From contig CANOMQ010000002.1 in the NCBI GenBank assembly GCA_947567595.1, forward strand, positions 1 to 64,000: DNA of 64,000 bases, in the 5' to 3' direction. The notes beneath the pieces are model-generated. The model was given only the letters and a program-made list of their open reading frames with translations. It searched no databases and was not told where the DNA came from. Shown in pieces: positions 17,692-26,700 of the stretch; within the stretch, counting starts at the first letter, position 1, and each line of letters opens with the position of its first letter. Position numbers and translations under genes: made by a program. The DNA is from an uncultured Lachnospiraceae bacterium (lineage in GTDB: Bacteria; Bacillota; Clostridia; Lachnospirales; Lachnospiraceae).

Positions 17692-17871
17692 AAATAGCCT
17701 CCATTCTTTCTGAAACAACAAGCTTTTCCAACACATATACCGCGCAAAGCTGCCGCTTCTTAATTGTAGTAAACGTTGTAATGAACGTGTTTGTTCATTA
17801 TAGCATATAACAGGAACTGCAACAATGAGTTATTTACATAAATTTAATAATTAAACCTTGCCTCTTTACAG

Positions 17872-17917
17872 AAAAAAAGCCGTTACCCTGTGATTTTTCA
17901 TCCTCAAGGTAACGGCT
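17872..17917 (-). terminator. Terminator of the split PFL operon
   Basis: The arms AGCCGTTACC and GGTAACGGCT are followed on the minus strand by seven T residues. Confidence 0.9.
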
Positions 17918-17948
17918 CCCCGCTTCTATTTACCGATGCTGCCGATAA

Positions 17949-18188
17949 TTAAATCGCCTCATGGAATGTACGAGAGATAACATCTGCCTGCTGCTCCGGT
18001 GTCAACTTGATGAAGTTAACTGCGTAGCCTGAAACACGGATTGTAAGCTGAGGATAATTCTCAGGATGCTTCTGTGCATCTAACAATGTGTCTCTGTTCA
18101 ATACATTAACGTTCAGGTGGTGTCCACCCTTTGTAGCATAACCGTCTAATAAAGATACTAAGTTATCAACCTGTGCTGCGTTGTCCAT
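17949..18188 (-). CDS. Free-standing PFL glycyl-radical domain (GrcA-like)
   Basis: 79 residues, matching only the C-terminal radical domain of pyruvate formate-lyase. It has [35 protein letters not shown] with the radical glycine at residue 54, and the terminal [14 protein letters not shown]. Homologous text starts just where the 679-residue PFL body of the same operon stops, so the two make one complete enzyme in trans. E. coli GrcA (YfiD) is a related spare part for oxygen-damaged PFL, but there PFL itself is full length. A strong AGGAGG ribosome site shows it is translated separately. PflA is the expected activator. Confidence 0.92.
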   Translation of the reverse strand: MDNAAQVDNLVSLLDGYATKGGHHLNVNVLNRDTLLDAQKHPENYPQLTIRVSGYAVNFIKLTPEQQADVISRTFHEAI

Positions 18189-18267
18189 TTTTCATACCTC
18201 CTAAAATTTTTGAAATCTGCTATGTTCACAAGCCTGTGTCAATACAAGCCTGCATGTAAGGATTTGA

Positions 18268-18296
18268 TACGCCAAGGCAACGTTTGCCTCAGCGTA
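18268..18296 (-). other. Intergenic mRNA hairpin in the PFL operon
   Basis: The arms TACGC and GCGTA enclose a second stem (AGGCAA/TTGCCT). The hairpin lies between the 67- and 79-residue genes and has no T-run. It may protect or separate the downstream message, allowing unequal amounts of the subunits; this is inference. Confidence 0.5.
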
Positions 18297-18310
18297 CGCC
18301 TCCCTGAATT

Positions 18311-18514
18311 TTATTCTTTGTCTAACCCCTCATGCAATGTCGGAACACTGCACGCCATCGGATTAGCGGAACAGTCTGTACATCCGAGCGTTTCAACCTC
18401 TTTTGTAGAAGAGCCTTCGTCGACATTCACATTGAAATGTCCCACAGCCTTATCTTTGGAAAATCCTGCATCAAGCTGTGCCACAAGGTCATCAATCATT
18501 GATTTCTCGTCCAT
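18311..18514 (-). CDS. Cysteine-bearing paralogue of the glycyl-radical domain start
   Basis: 67 residues. The first ~25 (IDDLVAQLDAGFSKDKAVGHFNVNV) align with the start of the 79-residue radical-domain protein ([23 protein letters not shown]). The remainder has no RVSGYAV motif; it reads LGCTDCSANPMACSVPTLHE with three cysteines. It therefore cannot carry the radical but keeps a segment that in PFL packs against the barrel. It has its own AAAGGA ribosome site and lies 49 bases after the PFL body gene. It could be a docking, protective or assembly subunit, or an iron-sulphur or thiol protein. The family was not otherwise recognised and the function is unknown. Confidence 0.75.
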   Translation of the reverse strand: MDEKSMIDDLVAQLDAGFSKDKAVGHFNVNVDEGSSTKEVETLGCTDCSANPMACSVPTLHEGLDKE

Positions 18515-18563
18515 TGATTACACCTATTCCTTTCTGTTTTGTACTCTAAACAATTCAGTCGAA

Positions 18564-20603
18564 TTATTTGTTCAAGTCAAGCTCAATATCTCCTGAGAAA
18601 ACTTTTGCTTCCTTACCAAGAGCATTCGGGATAATTGTAAAGGTATTTGAGATACCGTCCTGTGCATCCTTAAACGGAAGCTTTGATACAGATGACAGTG
18701 AAGCGACTGCACCATGTGTATCACGTCCGTGCATCGGGTTTGCACCGGGAGCAAACGGCTGTCCCTTCTTACGTCCGTCAGGTGTGTTACCTGTAGCCTT
18801 ACCATAAGTTACGTTAGACGTAATTGTAAGGATAGAAGTTGTCGGAACACCATTTCTGTAGGTGTGATGTCTTCTGATAGCCGTCATGAATCTGTGAACG
18901 ATGTCCTGTGCAATCAGGTCAACTCTGTCATCATCATTACCATATTTCGGGAACTCGCCTGTTGTCTCGAAATCAACGATAATGCCGTCCTCGTCACGAA
19001 TCGGTTTAACCTTTGCATACTTAATAGCTGATAAAGAGTCAGCAACAATGGAAAGACCAGCAACACCTGTTGCGAAATATCTCTTAACGTCTCTGTCATG
19101 AAGAGCCATCTGTGCTCTCTCATAGCAGTACTTGTCATGCATATAGTGAATGATGTTCAATGTATTTACATATACATCTGCCTGCCACTCCATCATATCC
19201 ATGAATTTTGCAAATACATCATCATAGTCAAGCACATCGCCGACAACCGGACGATACTTCGGTCCAACCTGCTTCTTTGTTACTTCGTCCACACCGCCAT
19301 TTAACGCGTAGAGCAAGCACTTTGCAAGGTTTGCACGAGCGCCGAAGAACTGCATTTCCTTACCAACTACCATTGAAGATACGCAGCAAGCGATTGCATA
19401 GTCGTCACCGTGTGTTACTCTCATAAGGTCATCATTCTCATACTGGATTGAAGAAGTCTGGATAGACATCTTTGCACAGTATTTCTTCCAGTTCTCAGGA
19501 AGTCTTGTAGACCAAAGAACTGTTAAGTTGGGCTCAGGGCTGGGTCCAAGGTTCTCCAATGTGTGCAGATAACGGAATGACATCTTTGTTACCAAAGGAC
19601 GTCCGTCAACGCCAACACCGCCAAGTGACTCTGTTACCCAAACCGGATCGCCTGCGAAAATCTGATTGTACTCAGGTGTACGTGCAAACTTCACAAGACG
19701 AAGCTTCATAATGAAGTGGTCAACGAACTCCTGAATCTGCTCCTCTGTAAATGTACCGTTCTTTAAATCTCTCTGTGCATAAATATCAAGGAATGTAGAA
19801 GTACGTCCAAGTGACATTGCCGCACCGTTCTGCTCCTTTACTGCGCAAAGATATCCGAAGTAAGTAGCCTGAATTGCTTCCTGTACGTTTGTAGCGGGCT
19901 TAGAAATATCGCAGCCGTAAGAAGCAGCCATTTCCTTCATCATCTTGAGCGCTACCATCTGCTCTGAAAGCTCCTCACGAAGACGGATAACATCGTCTGT
20001 CATAACGCGTCCTGTAGAATCCTTCTGAGCCTGCTTATCCTCGATTAATCTGTCAATACCGTAAAGAGCAACTCTTCTGTAGTCGCCGATGATACGTCCA
20101 CGTCCGTATGCATCAGGAAGACCTGTAATGATGTGTGATGAACGGCAAGCTCTCATTTCCTGATTGTAAGCGTCGAAGCAGCCCGCATTGTGTGTCTTTC
20201 TGTGTGTTGAGAAGAACTCACTCACTTCAGGATCTACTTCATAGCCGTTGTCTGCACAAGCCTTCTCTGCCATTCTGATACCGCCGTAAGGCTGTAAAGA
20301 ACGCTTGAAGGGCTTATCTGTCTGGAAACCAACGATTGTTTCCTTGCTCTTGTCAAGGTATCCCGGTCCGTGAGAAGTGATTGTAGAGATAACCTTTGTG
20401 TCCATATCAAGAACACCGCCTGCTTCTCTCTCCTTCTTCTGAAGATCAAGTACCATGTCCCATAAATCCTTTGTGTTCTGCGTAGGTGCAGCTAAGAAAG
20501 CTTCATCTCCATCGTACGGCTCGTAATTTCTCTGAATGAAATCACGTACGTTAATTTCGCTGTCCCATTTTCCACCTACAAAATCTGTCCATTCTGGTCT
20601 CAT
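18564..20603 (-). CDS. pflB: Pyruvate formate-lyase catalytic body lacking the radical domain
   Basis: 679 residues against about 750-760 for usual PFL. The barrel is complete: the active-site cysteine pair is C406-C407 in IACCVSSM, and the sequence follows PFL to [20 protein letters not shown]. It then ends [10 protein letters not shown] instead of entering the glycyl-radical domain. It cleaves pyruvate with CoA to acetyl-CoA and formate, but can do so only with a radical supplied by another polypeptide, presumably the 79-residue protein two genes downstream. No frameshift is evident: after the stop there is no PFL-like text before the next gene. Its promoter is strong, as expected for a central fermentation enzyme. 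Confidence 0.95.
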   Translation of the reverse strand: MRPEWTDFVGGKWDSEINVRDFIQRNYEPYDGDEAFLAAPTQNTKDLWDMVLDLQKKEREAGGVLDMDTKVISTITSHGPGYLDKSKETIVGFQTDKPFKRSLQPYGGIRMAEKACADNGYEVDPEVSEFFSTHRKTHNAGCFDAYNQEMRACRSSHIITGLPDAYGRGRIIGDYRRVALYGIDRLIEDKQAQKDSTGRVMTDDVIRLREELSEQMVALKMMKEMAASYGCDISKPATNVQEAIQATYFGYLCAVKEQNGAAMSLGRTSTFLDIYAQRDLKNGTFTEEQIQEFVDHFIMKLRLVKFARTPEYNQIFAGDPVWVTESLGGVGVDGRPLVTKMSFRYLHTLENLGPSPEPNLTVLWSTRLPENWKKYCAKMSIQTSSIQYENDDLMRVTHGDDYAIACCVSSMVVGKEMQFFGARANLAKCLLYALNGGVDEVTKKQVGPKYRPVVGDVLDYDDVFAKFMDMMEWQADVYVNTLNIIHYMHDKYCYERAQMALHDRDVKRYFATGVAGLSIVADSLSAIKYAKVKPIRDEDGIIVDFETTGEFPKYGNDDDRVDLIAQDIVHRFMTAIRRHHTYRNGVPTTSILTITSNVTYGKATGNTPDGRKKGQPFAPGANPMHGRDTHGAVASLSSVSKLPFKDAQDGISNTFTIIPNALGKEAKVFSGDIELDLNK

Positions 20604-20724
20604 TTTGCAAAGCCTCCTAAATATTTAAATTTTTTTATGCGGTTCTCACACCGCTAGTTACTTAGATCGCGAATGTTATTGCCTAAGTAGTATTGACAAT
20701 TTTATGTCTAACATTCTTAACTGT

Positions 20725-20754
20725 ATTATAGCCTCAATTTTGTATACACGTCAA
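20725..20754 (-). promoter_or_regulatory. Strong sigma-A promoter for the PFL operon
   Basis: TTGACG and TATAAT are separated by 18 bases on the minus strand. The leader to the ATG is about 115 bases and contains a GCGGTTCTCACACCGC stem. No convincing Rex or FNR box was found. Confidence 0.75.
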
Positions 20755-20883
20755 TATTATTCTTTGTACTTTTTCATGTACAGCGCGGGTAAAATTATGA
20801 ATTTTTTGTTAAAATTTACTAAAGGGTTGAAAGTCGGTTGAAATTGTATTATCATGGTTAATAATATGTGCTTTTATTCGTTA

Positions 20884-20912
20884 CAGCTTTCTTTGAAAGG
20901 ATTTGCCTGTAT
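20884..20912. repeat. 29-bp direct repeat, copy 1
   Basis: This copy matches 23150-23178 at 28 of 29 positions; both begin CAGCTTTCTTTGAAAGG. The two copies flank the lipoprotein gene. The arms CTTTC/GAAAG make each partly palindromic. Confidence 0.85.
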
Positions 20913-20926
20913 CGCCGTCGTAAAAC

Positions 20927-20955
20927 AAAAAGGTGTAAAAAACTTACACCTTTTT
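20927..20955. terminator. Terminator after the lipoprotein gene
   Basis: The arms AAAAAGGTGTAA and TTACACCTTTTT form a perfect symmetrical hairpin followed by T residues on either strand. Confidence 0.85.
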
Positions 20956-20971
20956 AATTTATGAAAAACGA

Positions 20972-23026
20972 TTATCTGTAATAATTACTAACAGGAACAC
21001 TTTCTTTTTCCAATCCATTCCTTTTAAACGCAATCAGATCCTCTTTCAGTTCTATGACCGTAAACGTTTCCTGAACTTCATCCATCATTCCATTGGCATG
21101 TGGCGCCGATACAGAATCCCTAAATGCAATATTGATCTCCTCAGCCGCGTCTGTAGTGTATGTAAAATCATTCTCTCCCCGATTCTTTTTCTGCATTGTG
21201 AGAAAATCGTAAAAATCATATCCCTCCTGCGAGCACAGCCTGTAAAGATAATATACTGCTCCTTCATATACATGGGCATGTTCCAATGACAATTGGTCAA
21301 TAACGGAAGCCAAATGCATATGTCCCTGATATGCGTAGCGGGAGTCTCCCTCCATAATACCCCTTGCCCATTCGTTACTTGCAGACAGGTCATCAGGTGT
21401 CAGCCGAATCACTTCCGCTCTGTTGTAAGCGCTGTCCTCATCGCCATAGTGCTCATCAAAGTCAAAAGAATTTGAGCAGATTACAGGGGTGAAGTCATCC
21501 TCCATATAAACGTAAAAATCGTCATCGCCGCATACAAATACATATTCCATACTTTCTATGGAAGAAACCTCCTCACAAACTTCGCCATCTATAATAACTG
21601 TATTTTTCACGATATAAGAACCCGGGTAAGATTGAAAACAGTTTAAATCTTCCTTATTAAATTCCAAATTCAGTCTCCACAGCGCACAAAGCAAAGCGCC
21701 ATTTATTCCAAATTTATTTGATTCTGTCAAGGGTATTTTTTGCAATCGCGCCTCCGGCGAATCTTCCTCAAATCCATTAGGTCTAAAAGCACTTTGGCGG
21801 AACATGCTTAAGATTCCGATAAATACCGGATAATTTCTCAAAAACTCCTTACTGCTATAAAAGTATTGATCCGGTTCCGGACTGTCTATCGCAGCAGGGC
21901 TGTCATCATAATAATATTTATTCCCACACATTACAAAGTTCGACTTCTCCCTGTAAATGCAATACTCATCATCGCCATATGTAAAGGTACATGCACGATT
22001 ATCTACACTATTGTCATAATGCAGTGTATACTGTCCCACTGCCTCCTCATTTCTCTTTGCAGAGATATCTATCCTCCATAAAGCAAAACATACACAATCG
22101 CACCAATCACCAAGCTCAGAATCCGAAGCCATACCTTGGAGAGTTGTCCCATCTCCCCCCACCTGCTCAAGATTTTGAAACACATAATTGCGGGCAATTG
22201 TGGCATACTCCTTATATTCATCTAAATACTTATCACTGCTATAAATATATCTATCCCTTAAAGAAAGCGCATCCTTATCCGGTTCAAACGCTTTGCTATA
22301 CAAAACCGATTCTGTCTCTTTCTTCGATAATTCTTTTGCATAATATACATATACTTTATCATTTGCTTCTTTATGGAAGAAATATACATCATCACCCTTT
22401 TTAAGTCCATCTTCCCATTGTACTTTGGGATCCGTCTCCTCGGCATACAGGTACTCACCAGTGTATCGCATAACCAATATATCAATATCACCATATGCTT
22501 TTACCGGATCTTCAGCCATTTGTGCAAGCCACTGTTGCGTTTCCGGCTCTCCGCCAAAGTCCATAAAAAAACAAATAGCGGCAGAATATATGGATGCAGG
22601 ATTCTCCTTCGCCTCATCAACTAAGGAACTGCCATATGAATCATTCGCAATAACCCAGCTACGGTTGCTGGAACAATTCTTGTTATAATAGGGAAGCAAT
22701 TCTTCTATTCTGTCCACATAATCCACACAGGAGGCATTAAATGATGACGCGGAATATTCCGGATGTTCTGCAAGGTATCCTTCATAGGTAAAATTCCCGT
22801 CCGCATCCTTCATTGCAGGTGATTCTGCATTCAATGTTCCCTGCTCTGTTTCCGCCATATCTGTTTGTGCCATATCATCGTCATTATTTAACACAGTCTC
22901 TGAACCGGACGGTTCTTTTGATGAATCTTTCCCGCAGCCCATGAGTCCGCCCGCCAGTAATATAACAATTGCAGCAAGACCAATCATAACTTTACTTTGA
23001 AGTTTGTTCTTCTTTTGTCCATCCAT
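20972..23026 (-). CDS. Large secreted lipoprotein of unknown function
   Basis: About 684 residues. A lipobox signal peptide (GLAAIVILLAGGLMGC) gives a lipid-anchored outer-face protein. An acidic low-complexity stretch follows, and then a soluble, strongly acidic body. YEGYLAEHPEYSASSFNASC is near the start. Two similar halves each contain a segment like YCIYREKSNFVMCGNKYYYDD / FYVYMEDDFTPVICSNSF, suggesting an internal duplication. No enzyme motif was recognised. The start codon ATG follows AGGAGG by 9 bases. The gene is bracketed by 29-bp direct repeats and looks like an accessory insertion. Confidence 0.8.
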   Translation of the reverse strand: MDGQKKNKLQSKVMIGLAAIVILLAGGLMGCGKDSSKEPSGSETVLNNDDDMAQTDMAETEQGTLNAESPAMKDADGNFTYEGYLAEHPEYSASSFNASCVDYVDRIEELLPYYNKNCSSNRSWVIANDSYGSSLVDEAKENPASIYSAAICFFMDFGGEPETQQWLAQMAEDPVKAYGDIDILVMRYTGEYLYAEETDPKVQWEDGLKKGDDVYFFHKEANDKVYVYYAKELSKKETESVLYSKAFEPDKDALSLRDRYIYSSDKYLDEYKEYATIARNYVFQNLEQVGGDGTTLQGMASDSELGDWCDCVCFALWRIDISAKRNEEAVGQYTLHYDNSVDNRACTFTYGDDEYCIYREKSNFVMCGNKYYYDDSPAAIDSPEPDQYFYSSKEFLRNYPVFIGILSMFRQSAFRPNGFEEDSPEARLQKIPLTESNKFGINGALLCALWRLNLEFNKEDLNCFQSYPGSYIVKNTVIIDGEVCEEVSSIESMEYVFVCGDDDFYVYMEDDFTPVICSNSFDFDEHYGDEDSAYNRAEVIRLTPDDLSASNEWARGIMEGDSRYAYQGHMHLASVIDQLSLEHAHVYEGAVYYLYRLCSQEGYDFYDFLTMQKKNRGENDFTYTTDAAEEINIAFRDSVSAPHANGMMDEVQETFTVIELKEDLIAFKRNGLEKESVPVSNYYR

Positions 23027-23149
23027 TTCCAAATGCCTCCTAACTGATTTTGTCCTTATGGATAAATTATAAAAATTTTATAATTATTTGTCAAGTTACG
23101 GGGTTCGCGGATCGTTGACTATACAGTGCTATAGCGTTTTTATTTATTG

Positions 23150-23178
23150 CAGCTTTCTTTGAAAGGCTTTGCCTGTAT
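23150..23178. repeat. 29-bp direct repeat, copy 2
   Basis: Partner of 20884-20912 and about 2.27 kb from it, upstream of the lipoprotein gene. The remainder of the ~170-base gap holds a short CTATA/TATAG palindrome and nothing else seen. Confidence 0.85.
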
Positions 23179-23206
23179 ATTAGATTCTCCATGTTTTATC
23201 ATGCTG

Positions 23207-23782
23207 TTATCGGAAAAAATATTGGTATTTCCTTTTCTGTATCAACAGAATGTTTTGGATACGTTCTTTTATTTCTTTTGGATAATATGGTTCCTGACTG
23301 AGTAGTGTCTGGACTTCCTTTTCCCCGAAATTAAATTTTACGAGCTGTCCATAAAGCCGCTCTGCCATGTCCAGTTGTTCGTCAAAATCCGGACAGAAGG
23401 TTTTGGAGGTGGCATGTTCCAACAGGTTCTCCACTGCCCTATCCATCGGGTAATCCATTGTCGTATCCGACAGCAGCACCGCGCCATTGTCAAAAAACGG
23501 ACAATAGTGGTATGCCCCGTCCGAATCCATCAAGACCGCAATATTATGTGTATGCCTGTCCTCGTTGAGAAAAAAGGCGTCCAATGCCAGCATTTTACTG
23601 ATATACGCCCCAAAGCCTTCCAAGCCTGTAATCCTGATTGCCTGCTCTACGAGAAACCGGATTCTGTTTTCGATCTTTTCAATCTGATAAATGCTTTTAT
23701 TCAGGCTCTGACCATAAAAGCTTTGGAACAAACGCTCCAATGTAATAAGCTGCCAGCCCTTGAAATATCGCGAGTGGTGTGA
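23207..23782 (-). pseudogene. HipA-like kinase, 5'-truncated remnant
   Basis: The C-terminal ~190 residues of a HipA-like serine/threonine kinase fold survive. The catalytic loop NEDRHTHNIAVL and the metal-binding CPFFDNGAVLLSD are intact. The reading frame continues upstream of the only start codon (TTG) as HHSRYFKGWQLIT and then breaks into the start region of the surface-protein gene on the opposite strand. The N-terminal lobe and any ATG are absent. HipA-like proteins phosphorylate translation factors and act as toxins or signalling kinases; without the N-lobe this one should be inactive. Confidence 0.8.
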
Positions 23783-26700
23783 TTGACAAGGAGTATGGAC
23801 ATATTACTTGGGTGATTGATGCCGACGGAAAGCTGACTGTGGAAGGAACGGGGGATTTTGCGCCGCCTTCTGATAACAATGCACTGAACGACAAAAGAGC
23901 CCCTTGGTATACCAAACGCATAGAAATAAAAACGGCGGAAATTAATGTGCAAGGCATGACAGACGCTTCCTATATGTTCGACGCCCATACGAATTTAACA
24001 AGTGTGGATTTCCGTAATTTTGACACCAGTAAAGTAAAAAACATGGCAGATATGTTCTACTTATGCCAAAATTTAGAAAGCTTGGATTTGAGCAGCTTCA
24101 ATACCAGCAGTGTTACAGATATGCATAATATGTTTAGTCTCTGCGAGGGATTGACAAGTTTGGATTTAAGCAGTTTTAATACCGGAAATGTGGCAGAAAT
24201 GAGAGGTATGTTTTCAAACTGCAAAAAATTGACAAGCTTGGATTTAAGCGGTTTCAATACTGAAAACGTGACAAATATGAGCATTATGTTTAGTTCCTGT
24301 GGAGGATTGACAAGCTTGGATTTAAGCAATTTCAATACCCGAAACGTGACAAATATGAGCAGTATGTTTTCAAGCTGCTCCAGCCTGACAAGTTTGGATT
24401 TAAGCAGTTTTAATACCGGAAATGTGGCAGAAATGAGCGGTATGTTTTCAGGCTGCAAAAAATTGACAAGCTTGGATTTAAGCGGTTTCAATACTGAAAA
24501 CGTGACAAATATGAGCAGTATGTTTTCAAGCTGCTCCAGCCTGACAAGTTTGGATTTAAGCAGTTTTAATACCGAAAACGTTACTAATATGAGCGGTATG
24601 TTTTGGCTCTGCAGCAAATTGGAAAGTCTGGATTTAATCAATTTTAATACTCGAAACGTTACATACATGGGAAATATGTTCTCAGTCTGCTCCAGCTTGA
24701 CAAGCTTAAACATTAGTCAATTTGACACAAGCAATGTAGAAAATATGTCTTCTATGTTTAGCAACTGCAGCAAATTAGAAAGCCTTGACTTAAGCAGTTT
24801 CAATACCGAAAACGTGACAAACATGCAGGAAATGTTTGGATTCTGCAGTAATTTGACAATCCTTAATTTAAACAGCTTCAATACCGGAAACGTGACAAAC
24901 ATGCAGGGAATGTTTGGATTCTGCAGCAGTTTGACAAGCTTGGATTTGAGCAGCTTCGACACTGGAAACGTGACAAATATGAAGTATATGTTTGATTCCT
25001 GCAAGGAATTGACAAGCTTAGATGTCAGCAGTTTTGATACACGCAATACGACATGTATGTGGAGTATGTTTATTGGCTGCAGCGGTTTAAAGGATTTGGA
25101 CGTAACGCATTTTGATACGCGCAGCGTAACGGAAATGGAGTATATGTTTAAAGACTGCAGCGGTTTAACAAGCTTAGATCTAAGCAGTTTTAATACCGGA
25201 AACGTGACATCTATGGAGGAAATGTTTCGCGGCTGCAGCAGTCTGGAAACGTTGGATGTCAGCAGTTTTACCGCTGACAAAGTCGAATACGCAGAAAGTA
25301 TGTTTTCAGGTTGTACAAACCTGACTTCTTTGGATCTAAACAGCTTTGACGCTCCTAATGTACGGTTTATGGACAGCATGTTTAAAGACTGTCAAAGCCT
25401 GACCTCTTTGGATTTGGGCAGCCTTAACGCTTCTAATGTTGAAAGCATACTTACTATGTTTAGTGGCTGCCAAAAGCTGGAAACACTGGATTTGAGCGGT
25501 ATTGATGCTTTTAATATTACGAGCTATGATAAGATTAATATCTTTGAAGGCTGCGACAGTCTGACAACAATTTACACGCCCCGAAACATAAAAATTTCCA
25601 TAAGTCTGCCTGTTGTCTCCAGCACCTCTAAATGGTATCGTTCCGATGGCACAGTTGTTACACAGATGCCACAGAACCTTGAAGACAGCGTAGCGCTCGG
25701 ACGAGATTCTACTCCTGTCGAAAAGGGCGAGCAGATTGAGCTGATAAGCGTAACCGTGGAAAATGCACAGACATCGAGAAGCAGAGGCGCTTCCTCAAAC
25801 AATCAATCTAAAAATTTACTGCTGAATGTATTTTACATCCACGCCGGACAGGGAAAAATCAATCTGAACTGCAAAGCCAAACATAAATGGGAAGTCAAGG
25901 AATACACACTTTATGCAGGAAACGCAAAAATCGCGGTTTCACAAGACGGCATTTTTAGAAATCTGGATCCCAAGATTTTGGAAAATGACAATTTACGGGT
26001 ATCCACAAAAGGAAAGGAATCCATCAATACGGAAACGATATACCTTAAAGTAATCGATCTGCCGCTCATTCCGAAATCCTTTGAAATAGGCGGAGATGAG
26101 CTTAGTTTTAAACTGGATGAGAAAATACCTATCCTTGGGGGCAGCACTCATACAGTATCTCTCAGAAATGAACTTCCTGTCAGTGTCGAATATGAAAGCG
26201 GCAAAATTAAAGTTGGTTTTAATATTAAAGAGGAGGAATTAAATCACCGCGAATGGCCGAAAGAAATCGAAAAAATACTCATGGTTAATTCCTTTAACAA
26301 TCCCGAAGAGTATACGGAGATTCCTGCTTTTAGGGCAGAAATCCCCTGCGTGGGTTCTATTAAAGTAGAAATGCTCGGCTATGCCGAAGCGGCATTTCAA
26401 AACTCCACGAACCCCAAAAAATTATTGAGCGACATTAACGGTACCCTGATACTGAAGCTAACAGGTGAAGTCGAAGGCACGGTAAACGCAGTTATTGTAG
26501 TTGTTCCCATCACAATCAAAGGTACTTTTACAGCCGAAGGATCGCTGGAAGCTACAATAGGATATGATTTTGAAAATGCAAAATGGTATGGTGATTTGGA
26601 ATTGGCTGCAAGTATTTCCATAAAGGCTTTTGGCGGCATTGGCACTTCATTCCTTTGTGTTGGCGGATACGGCTCTGCTAAAACAGGATTGACAATCATC

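Noticed and set aside
18311..20603. PFL split caused by a frameshift
   Set aside because: No radical-domain text continues in any frame directly after the PFL stop. A distinct gene intervenes and each ORF has its own ribosome site.
20804..20823. Rex operator upstream of the PFL operon (TTGTTAA at left)
   Set aside because: The right arm (TACTAAA) does not match the required complement; only one half-site is present.
24057..25379. Two long minus-strand open frames across the DUF285 repeats
   Set aside because: They are antisense shadows of the plus-strand 26-residue repeat; their leucine/lysine-rich text repeats with the same period and has no ribosome sites.
24000..25560. CRISPR-like array
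   Set aside because: The units are directly adjacent, coding and divergent without unique spacers of constant length, so they are protein repeats.
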